Shown: positions 55,558 through 64,000 of the stretch, piece after piece
Numbering within the stretch: the stretch's first letter is position 1
Layout of the letters: the number at the start of each line of letters is the position of its first letter
DNA from: Vigna angularis
Taxonomy: Eukaryota > Streptophyta > Magnoliopsida > Fabales > Fabaceae
Assembly (NCBI RefSeq): GCF_016808095.1
Contig: NC_068974.1
Span: 4,340,001 to 4,404,000, forward strand
Length of the DNA: 64,000 bases
Reading direction: 5' to 3'
Notes under the pieces: model-generated
Seen by the model: only the letters and a program-made list of their open reading frames with translations
The model's database searches: none
Told to the model about the DNA's origin: nothing
Position numbers and translations under genes: made by a program

Positions 55558-58150
55558 TGTTAACGTTGTCGTTGACGCGATCAAATTAATACTACTAAAC
55601 TACTGCAACTTAAGTATTGCTAAGATAGTAGTCAACAAAATAGAAAGAGTAAATTCAACCCTAAGTCGTCTCCCAACGAAGACGAAACTTATTCTTAAAA
55701 TATTAGTTCTTATAAAAATTATACGAAAGGGTTAGTAAAATAATAAAGAAGATAAAGATAAAGAAATGATTAAAGAACGAAGTAACAAAAGATAGAAAGA
55801 AAGAAATTTAAAAGGATAGAAACTAATGATAAAGAAAATAAGTTGATTTCATTGCTTTTTCAAAATAGGATTCATCATTGGTTATCTAAAGATTATTGTT
55901 CAATTAATTATTACCTTAGATTTTCAAATTAATCAATGTAAATTCTCAATTAAAAGCAATAATTTGTAGATTAGTCATAGTAAATTTAACCAAAGTACAT
56001 TCTCAATTAAATATTACTATGCCTAATCATGTCTATTCTTTTACCTCTTATATCAAGTAAAAAGTTAATTAACCAAATTACATTCTTGATTAATTCTCGT
56101 TAAATTTTTTACCACTAATCAAAATACATTCTCAATTATTGACAAAAACTCATTCAATCATATGAAAGTTTCTAACTTTAATCAAAGTAAATTCTCAATT
56201 AAAATTAAAAACCCTTGGACTCATATGATTGATATGTTATGTAGATTTGACACCATGCTAAATTGCTATAATGTAAAAATCATTACTTTTACTTAATTAA
56301 GAAGCAAAAGACACATATAAAAATAAATCACAAAAACAATCAAAAGAAAAAACAAATTTATTCATCTAATCTTAGAATCTAGTTAAGAAATTACAGCATA
56401 ATCAACCCTAGAGGCTTAACACTCCATGAAATGTTGAAATAACATGAAAATAGAAGAAGAGAGTGTGGAGAAGATGAGAGAAAAGAGTGTGGACGAAATT
56501 TGAATTCATCAAAGGGTTCCTAAGCTCCCTTAATGTGTTTTCCTAAGTCTCTTGATCGAGGTTGTACCCGAATTAAATTAACATACAATTAAGTGCAGTA
56601 TAAGTTAGGAGAATGACCCATAGGTCATCTCTCAAGGACCAAATGTGGTTTAGGAATTAGGTCGAACACGTGGTGGTGGTGGTTATGTGGACAGTTTTAC
56701 TAATTAATTAAGACTCGAAATTAAAGCACTGACTAGAGACATGTTGGTCATCAGCTCAGTTACAACACTTCTAATCCTCGATTAATAATTAACTAAACGT
56801 TGCTTTACCCTATTCCAACACCAATCAACCAACTAAGCGAAGATCAACTGGGTTATCCTAAATTTCAATTAAGCAAACGAAATGCACCTTGTTCAATCAA
56901 TTTTGCACCGAATATATTAATTAACCACGCGATAATTAACCCAAATTAGACCACTAAGCGTGTCTTAATCACAAGTGCACAACAGAGAATGAGATGCAAA
57001 GTGGCAGTAGCATAATCGCAATAATAGCACAGAATCTCATGGAAAACGTTGCAAAATCACCAATGACCAACCCAAATCGATTAAGCTACAATTATGAACG
57101 AATTGAAACTGCAACCAAGCATTAAAAACACAAAACAAAGAGCTGGAAAAACACGGAGCTGCACTGGAAAACAAACACCTACTTACAAAATGAAATGCAA
57201 CCTATAAACCAAAATGAATGCAAAAATGAAATCACAATGCAAACCCAAAACTGCACCAACAAAACTACAATCTGAAATTTATATTCAATATAAAACTTAA
57301 GCTAGAAAACAAGTTGAAAAGAGTAAAACGAAAGGACAAGAACCAACACAACAAGCTAGCAAAACAAAAAACGAAAATGGAAGATAACCCAAAGTACAGA
57401 AAACGAAAATGGCCAATGGAAACAAAAGAGAAATGGAATTACGTTGAGAATTTAAAATACGAATTCAGTACAAAGAAAAGGAAAACGAAAAAACCTCCAT
57501 GGGAGCTCTCCAAGAAGAAAGAAAATGTAATGTGCATAATGGAGGAGAGTGAATATTTGATTTTTGTAAAGATCTAAAAATATTTGAGAAGATATATGCT
57601 AGATTAAAAAAGATTTGGTAAATATTATTTTTTCATATTTATTGATATAGTTAAATAAGGTAATTATTTAACAATATCAAATAAAATATCTTAAGACATT
57701 TTCCCCAAATTATCTTTAATCATAAACATTTATCAATTATTAATGTCCTCTTAGTGGAAGAAATAGAGAAAACCACAAGATCCATTTTTCGTTGTTTGTT
57801 TCCTCTTCTTGACTTAGCCAAATTTCTTCACTTTTTCATGCTATACTTGGATTAACTTCTTATGGTCTTGATTATTTGGCATTCTTGGATTTATCTTTAA
57901 GGTGTCATGAAACTTTTATCATTTTATTTTCAAACCTCAATGAGCTCAATTGAGTTACAGTTGCACTAACACACATAAAAATATCCCAAGAACATTTATG
58001 CAACTTAAAATTTATTTTTAACATGTTTTTTAATCTCATGCTAAATAAACCCAATTATAACAAATCCTAATTAAAATAATCTATTAAAGTACAAAAACCA
58101 ATTAAGAATCCAATATTAAAGGCTAAATGAGGCAAATATGCACTCACCAT
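55558..58150 (-). mobile_element. LTR-like sequence (5' LTR of the second element)
   Basis: Begins TGTTAACG at 55558 next to the primer site. The far end near 58140-58150 reads on the minus strand as GTGAGTGCATATTTGCC, similar to GATGAGTGCATATTTATGCC at 31303-31322. At 55860-56200 the motif 'caaagtacattctcaatta' recurs about six times in varied form. No coding gene is supported in this 2.6 kb. A matching 3' LTR and target duplication were not found. Confidence 0.45.
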
Positions 58151-59600
58151 AGGCCAACCACCCTACCTAATCCAATCATCATATTGGTTCCTAGGCCCCA
58201 TTTCTAGAAAGGTTCGGGTTCAAAACCATATGTGGAGCTTCCGCCTCATACGGCTCCTCTAGGGATGGAGGTAGGCCCAACCCAAGTTTGTGCGGTTAAG
58301 GTTGTTGTACATGACCTTCGCTTATTTTATAAATATAGTAAAAGTTCAAAGTGATCGCTCTTAAACTTAAAATACATCTATAAGCGTTAAATTCACCTAC
58401 CACCAGCCTTCTCCAAAAGAATATGAGAGCTTGATGTGAATCCAACCAATGATTAGATGTGACCATGAGCAATGAAAATAATCCACTTGAAAGACTTGGA
58501 GGACCTATGACAAGGGCTAGAACAAGGAAGCAAAGGAAGCTCTTCAACAAGTGTTGTCCATATTAATTGAATACAAGCCCAAATTTCAAGAAAAAATGCC
58601 AAAATGGTGAATTGCATTATGGCCCAAATGGAGGATAACTAAAACATCATTTTGTTGTTGTTTTATTTTACAAGTTATTAGTTTGTTTTTAAAATAGCCA
58701 AATATTTGTAAAATTGGTTGACAAAATTATGCCTTTGGGTCAATCAATTAGTGGGCTTTAGTTTGAATTTATGTTCAAGTTGTAATAAGGGCCCAATTTG
58801 GAAACTTAGACATTAGCCCTTATAAGCTTAACTATTTTCATCAAAAATGCACAAGTTAGGTTTTTATGTAGATAAATTAGGGTTTTATCCCTTTTATCTT
58901 AGTGAGAGTGATTCTCCTAAGTTCTTGAGTGATTCAATAATCCTTGGTTGTATCAAAGGACTTTCCATCCTTTGTGTGTTGCCTCCTGTAGAAGAATGAT
59001 TCTTTTGTTTTGTTTATCTTTGTCCCTTTGTTTTTTTTTCTTTTTCAATTTCTGCCCCGTTTTATATCTTATTCATAAATTTTGTTCTACACATCTAATT
59101 TGTAGTTCAAAATGTGATCTTTAGTTCAAAATGTGATCTTTCACACCATTTTGGAAACACCTCAATTGGAGTTCTGTAGCTTAAGATGTTGAAGTTTCGA
59201 AAATTATGTTCCTTATTTTTTACTAAATTTTGAAATTTCTTTCAAAGTTCTATCCCTAAAGGTCCTCAATAAGCTCTTTTGTAAATGTGGTTCACATCAA
59301 AGTTGGTAACGATGTTTATGACCTACCTATATGGAATGCTCTGTCTAGTGCCAAACTCTCTCATTTGAGAAACATAGGCATGATAGGTGCATTTTGAGAG
59401 AAGTTCCCCTTGCAAAGAATGGAAAAGGATACAAAGGTCTTATACCTATCAAGTATAGAAAATGGGTCAAACCCATCCTCTACCAATGTTGCCTCAACAT
59501 AGCATTCAATTATCACTTGGTTCGTTATAGTTGAGGTCATACGTTGGAGATTGGCATCCTCCTGAAATTGAGGAGATCATACCTTGAATAAAGTATGTCA
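58150..59600. other. Intergenic DNA with a domain V-like hairpin
   Basis: No host gene is supported. Holds the group II intron domain V-like hairpin at 58223-58258, then ordinary AT-rich and repeat-like DNA including a short duplication 'agttcaaaatgtgatctt' at 59102-59140. Confidence 0.4.
58223..58258 (-). ncRNA. Group II intron domain V-like hairpin
   Basis: On the minus strand it starts GGAGCCGTATGAGG and ends CTCCACATATGGTTTT, about 36 nt. The AGC triad, the lower helix (AGCCGTATG pairing with CATATGGTT, including two G-T pairs) and a GGAA-type loop are the hallmarks of domain V. Plant group II introns are organellar, so this is probably a nuclear copy of plastid or mitochondrial DNA. No exon of an organelle gene was recognised next to it. 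Confidence 0.5.
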
Positions 59601-60058
59601 CCTCAAACCTTATATGATAGTAGAGGTTCTTGCAAAGTAGGAATATTCGGGGGCACAAGCGTGGAAGGAATCATAGGATCCTTGAAGAGAAAGGGTTGAT
59701 TTGGATCTACTGTAGGTGGGGACGGTGGTCCGTACACTCCCACCCCATCGCACACGACATAGTTTCGTCCACTTAATATAGGGAGATTAATAACCCTAGG
59801 ACACACGTCCATATTTCATAATCTATTAAAAGCCGCAACTTGATAAAGCCTAGGAGGCTGCTAGAATCCCTTGCTTTTTTTTTTATAGCTATTGAATTTG
59901 ATGTTGATGCTCGAAATTGAAAGAAGTTAGGTTAATGGCACTTATTTTTTTCATGCTTGAACTATGGGGCAGACTAGCAAAATGGAAGTTACATCCATAC
60001 GGGTTGCACCTTGTTGTCCTAGACTGTTATTGAATCCCCTTTTTATATGATTAACTAT

Positions 60059-60089
60059 CTAAAGTAAAGGTTGTTGTCCTTTACTTTAG
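60059..60089. terminator. Perfect 12-bp-stem hairpin
   Basis: Arms ctaaagtaaagg and cctttactttag with a 7-base loop. The form is like plastid 3' end stem-loops; function in nuclear DNA is not implied. Confidence 0.45.
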
Positions 60090-60355
60090 AGCGTACCGTT
60101 ATTGAAAAAAAGGTTGATGGATGAAGTATCAGAATGACAAATGATTACAATTATGAAAATTGGATAAAGTCGAAAGCCTTTTGAATCAAAGTAACGCCAA
60201 GTACTTTGACTACAAGGGGAAGCTTCATAAATAGATTTGCGTCCTCATCGCTTCTTTCTGGTGACTAATTTCTCAAGTAGGTGGCTTGGTAAGCAAGCCA
60301 CCTTCGACATAGGTCAAATCCCCTTAAATGTGGAGATAGATCCAGATAGAGATTT

Positions 60356-60389
60356 ATATCTTTCTATTTATCGATAGATAGAAAGATAT
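60356..60389. repeat. Perfect 12-bp inverted repeat
   Basis: Arms atatctttctat and atagaaagatat separated by 10 bases. Confidence 0.6.
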
Positions 60390-60487
60390 ATTAAGAAATG
60401 GATCTTGATTTGGTTTCAATATCTATGAACAAAAAAAGAGATCCTTAAATATCCATTTGAGAAAATAAAGAGATGAATAGCATTATC

Positions 60488-60491
<4 letters not shown>

Positions 60492-60538
<47 letters not shown>
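60492..60538. repeat. (TA)n microsatellite
   Basis: About 46 bases of TA dinucleotides. Confidence 0.95.
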
Positions 60539-60540
<2 letters not shown>

Positions 60541-60959
60541 TATATATTTGTAAGGATTTTTTTTAGTTAATGCAAGAAAAATTTGAAATAAATATTATGG
60601 TAGAACTCAAATTCTCTCTCAAACTTCTAATCAGGCAAAGAGAGAAAATATCATTAAATTTTAAAAGAGATATTAAACAATTCAGTATGTGAGACGTAAA
60701 ACCTATGAACTCCTATAATTTTTTTAAAACCCTTGTGAAAGACAAAAAAAAATGATAACAAAGTATATCAGACGATTTATCGAATTAAACTCTCATACTT
60801 CGAACAAAGTATGATATCATTAAGTTTATAATAATATTATCACTCACTTTAGTATGATTTTGTGACTGTCTTTCATTAGGGATAAAACTTACATACATTA
60901 CTTAATTCGTGTTGTTCTCCAATTGTATTTTAAGTTTTAGATTGATAATATTCTTATTA

Positions 60960-61380
60960 AAAAAACATTACTTAATTGTTATTTTGATTTCTATGTTTTA
61001 CAAAATTCCTAATTTGGTATCTAATTTTTTTTCTGTGATTTTATTCTCTTAACTTTTGATTATTCATAATTTTGGTTCTTGAATTTCATTTTGTGTAATT
61101 TTGATAGTTTAATTCTTAACTATTTGTAACTTTATTAAAAAAAAATTGTTCAATTACATAGTAATATTATGGAAAATACTAAAAATTTTACTTTACAGAC
61201 TAAGATTGAAGACGTCGACTTTTTAAAACTGAAAATTAAATAAAGTTACAAATAATAAAAAATTAAAGATTTAGAGTATGTTAAAAGAAATAGAAACCAA
61301 AAATTAAAGAAAACAAGTTAAGAAACTAAACTACAAAAAGTAAAATAAAATTACAAATAGCAATGTACTATGTTTATTAC
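60960..61380. mobile_element. Possible MITE-like inverted-repeat element
   Basis: T-rich phrases on the left (ttttattctcttaactttt, ttttggttcttgaattt) recur as A-rich reverse complements on the right (aaaccaaaaattaaagaaaa, aagttaagaaactaaacta). This suggests a diverged inverted repeat. Low complexity makes this weak, and ends and target duplications were not fixed. Confidence 0.3.
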
Positions 61381-62427
61381 AATTGGTATAATTTAAATAC
61401 TGACATTATTAATAAAATGTAATTAGCATCAAACCAAAGTTACAAACAAGTCAACTTTTAAAGAGAAAAGTGTTTTATTTTTCATCATTTCACTTCATTC
61501 GGTTTAAAATTTAAGGGCACTGCCAGAAAATGATAACAAATGTTTTTTTATTTGCTTTTTTCAACTGTTTAATAAATATTAAACTAAATTGCCTTTATGA
61601 AGGGAGGGATGGAAGGTCACCGTTGTCTCCCATGATGACTAGAGTGAAAAAAATAAGCGAAAAAAGAGAGAGATGGCCAGATACTGGATATAAAAGTTTG
61701 CACATATACATAATTAATTGTGTACAAAAGTAGTAAGTTTCTTTTACCTATAATCGCGGGATTTTGTCTTTTGTTTATTATAATATATTTATAAAAAAAA
61801 TATTAAAAACATAATTATTTTTTATTTATAACAATCAAAATACCAAAATTTCAACTCATCTTCAACCTCTTTTACCCAATTGGAAGACTCTCGCTTCCTA
61901 CCCTAATTCGGACACAAATGAGAGAACATGTATCGTTGTTCAGATATCTTTTTTTGGCGAACATTCGCTTCTCAACTGGACATTATTGTATTTGCTCTCA
62001 AAGTTTCGAGCTCACCGGAATAGAGCTTCTTCACATGCGAAATTAATTTCTTATTATATAACTTTATTTGGATGATTTCATAGGAAAATCTCATAAAAAT
62101 TGTTTTTTAAATTATAAAGAAAGATCACGTCCTGAACTGAAGTTGAAGTTCAAATCTCCACGCAAGGCCAAAATTTTTAACACCATGCATGACTTCATTA
62201 CGTAATCACCAACTTCTTTTAAAGTGTATGGAGAGATTGGTTGAACATAAAATGTTCTCCCAAATAAACTTGTAATAGGAAGCAAATACCATCTTCAACA
62301 ACATTCTTCGGTTACATACTAATCAAATTATCACAAGGAAATCAATTCGTTGAATGTGATCCGAGAAAGCAAATGCATAATTTAATCTAGCATTAGAAAG
62401 ATTGAACAATTACATGCTATTAAGAAC
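61380..62427. other. 3' flank of the proteasome gene, no other gene seen
   Basis: AT-rich DNA holding the 3' untranslated region of the proteasome gene (minus strand) near 62250-62427. The short open frame at 61530-61733 has no recognisable motif. Confidence 0.45.
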
Positions 62428-64000
62428 TCAGTCACGCTCACTTATTGCAGTCAAGTGCTCATCAATTTCCTCAGTGGTTAGAACTCTGAATTCTGGATTA
62501 TCCTTTCGCACCACTCCAACCTGGAAAACGCAAGGCACAACCATTTGCAATAAGTCAGTGAAGAAAACGTTTGTTCAATGGTTATAACCGCAACAATTTT
62601 AATCCTTCAAGTCGCACTTTACAGAAAAATTGTAAACACTGATTAACGCCACAGAATGTAATTTCAAAATAAAGTATCCACTTCTGGAACAAGTTAAAAT
62701 ACAGTCCTACAGTTTACCCACCATTTTACAACACAATCCTCCATTACACACCAATATCAGTTTCACTTATTAGCAGTCCAAATTAAGCATTAGAATCACA
62801 AAGAATTGCAACTCGAGTGGATGAGAAGTTAGATTTCTATTCACCTACAAGTAAAACTAATGAAACAATGAAAGCAGAAGAAAAATGTTCTGACACGAAT
62901 TGCCTGTTCAAACAAACGCAACAGGCTGTGTACGATAAATATATATGGCTTACATTTAACAAGAAGGAACAAGAAAGTTGTTAAAAATCTTTTTAATATT
63001 AAAGACCAGTCTTGGTCCTTTGCTAGGGATTACACACGAATGAAATCCGGCAATAACTTTATAAAGATATGGCTTAGTTTGCAAATTTCAATTAGGAAGG
63101 GGAATAAAATTCTACCTCAATCTCAGTGGCCTTAAAATCCTCCTGAAGAACTGATTGGAGAGCAGAAATGGCAGTCTGATAAAAAGAAAAAAAAAGAACA
63201 GGCAGGGAAATCTTCAAGTCAGAACATAGAAACGAAATTTAATAACTATTACCAAAATTGATATTAAAAAATTCAATTTCAAATGCCTTTAGTTGCAATA
63301 TTGGTAAAAGTCTTGCAAACAAAAACTAACAACCATTTATGAGATAAATACAGATAAGAAACTAATTAAATTAAGATACAGGCGGGGACAACAAATATTA
63401 TAATGTCATAACTAACGTAATAAGATATAGTTTTAATAAGGAACCAAAAGTTTAGTTCTTGTAACATTATCTGATTCCCATGGATAAGTCCTCTGTCTGG
63501 CATTAACACTTACAGAAGATAACAACCATCATTCCTATTCTAAGCAAAGCCAAAACTGAGATTATTTAAATCTACTCACTCATGTTTCAGACTTTTCACC
63601 TTCTGTTAGAACAGATAATCTTTAGCAAACACAAGTGAATTCAACATTTTGTCCAGTAAGTTTCATGCGGACTAATAGTTATAGAACATAATAGCACAAC
63701 TATACAATATAATTATGTTGCCAGAAGAAAAAACCAACAAAATTCACTGTTTATCTAAAAAAGAATGGAGGAAATCTGACATGATGAAATATATATCCTT
63801 GATAACAGACATTCTTGGAGACAAAACATGGCATCTTCATTTTCCACATCAACCAAAAAACCAGTGTAAAGATTGTTTATTTCTCAAACTAAACAGATAG
63901 AAATGGAGGAAAAAAAATTGAAAGAGCACTACCTGCACCGTCTCCTCATAAGTAAATGAAGGGTCATTCTTCATCTTCTTTTCCAAGAAATTAATTGCCT
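62428..64000 (-). CDS. PAA1: 20S proteasome subunit alpha type-6, 3' part (partial)
   Basis: Minus-strand exons seen are >64000-63933, 63175-63116 and 62520-62428, with GT-AG introns and phase-0 joins; the stop is TGA at 62430-62428. They encode the C-terminal part: INFLEKKMKNDPSFTYEETVQ, TAISALQSVLQEDFKATEIE, and VGVVRKDNPEFRVLTTEEID ending HLTAISERD. This is the C-terminus of the alpha type-6 (alpha1) subunit of the 20S proteasome core, a structural alpha-ring subunit without proteolytic activity (established knowledge). The 5' exons with the alpha-subunit signature lie beyond the window. Plants usually have two copies (PAA1 and PAA2); which one this is cannot be decided. Confidence 0.93.

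Larger units (their letters stand above)
59600..60500. other. Possible organelle-derived DNA, unverified
   Basis: A 69-codon minus-strand frame (59603-59812, Pro-rich, PFLFKDPMIPSTLVPPNIPT) has no recognised family. Two perfect 12-bp-stem hairpins (60059-60089, 60356-60389) resemble plastid 3' stem-loops. No plastid gene was identified, so the origin is only a suggestion. Confidence 0.25.

Noticed and set aside
57314..57577. 87-codon Lys-rich plus-strand frame
   Set aside because: A-rich low-complexity sequence inside LTR-like DNA; no domain.
59603..59812. 69-codon Pro-rich minus-strand frame as a host gene
   Set aside because: No recognised homologue, exon structure or promoter; left only as part of possible organelle-derived DNA.

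Overview
This is plant nuclear DNA, most likely from a legume. The evidence is spliced genes with GT-AG introns, plastid and trafficking genes of plant type, AT-rich intergenic DNA and dense nested LTR retrotransposons. The legume assignment is an inference from repeat style and protein resemblance; no species was identified. Four host genes can be supported. On the minus strand: a small conserved gene of unknown function (6851-7220, non-coding exon near 8438-8530), the chloroplast thiol-transfer protein CCDA (44602-52142, 12 exons, 344 aa), and the 3' end of the 20S proteasome subunit alpha type-6 gene, PAA (62428 to beyond 64000). On the plus strand: an ARF-GAP of the AGD5/NEVERSHED type (36931-43722, 11 exons, 500 aa). 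AGD5 and CCDA converge, with about 0.9 kb between their stop codons.

Everything else is mainly transposon. 1-5000: degenerate Ty3/gypsy leader, gag and LTR-like remains. 5000-9900: AT-rich DNA around the small gene. 9900-12860: an old LTR-like region holding a solo LTR (10496-11567) with a 5-bp target duplication. 14042-22770: a Mutator-like Pack-MULE with 179-bp terminal inverted repeats and an exact 9-bp target duplication. It carries a broken copy of a DM13/DOMON-domain gene, and its left inverted repeat is split by a nearly complete Ty1/copia element (14092-20794, 5-bp target duplication). 23938-31297: a long solo LTR (TSD caatt) split by a non-autonomous LTR retrotransposon (26563-30971, TSD aatgg) with a tRNA-Asp-type primer site. 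31366-34870: an inverted pair of LTR-like sequences around a gag scrap. 34870-36450: a deleted copia relic just upstream of AGD5.

AGD5 intron 6 holds a copia relic and CCDA intron 9 a gypsy gag/protease relic, both antisense to their host gene. 52690-58150: LTR-like remains and a second element with a decayed tRNA-Asp primer site. 58150-60500: DNA of possible organellar origin, including a group II intron domain V-like hairpin and two perfect 12-bp-stem hairpins. 60500-62400: AT-rich DNA with a possible MITE.

The strongest unusual signals are the Pack-MULE with its captured gene, the nested non-autonomous element with GCGCT-AGCGAA palindromes, the exclusively C-to-T-explainable stop codons in the copia polyprotein, the tandem NAGNAG acceptor in CCDA, and the domain V-like hairpin. 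No new multi-gene system was found. All exon boundaries were worked out by hand from splice signals and reading-frame continuity.
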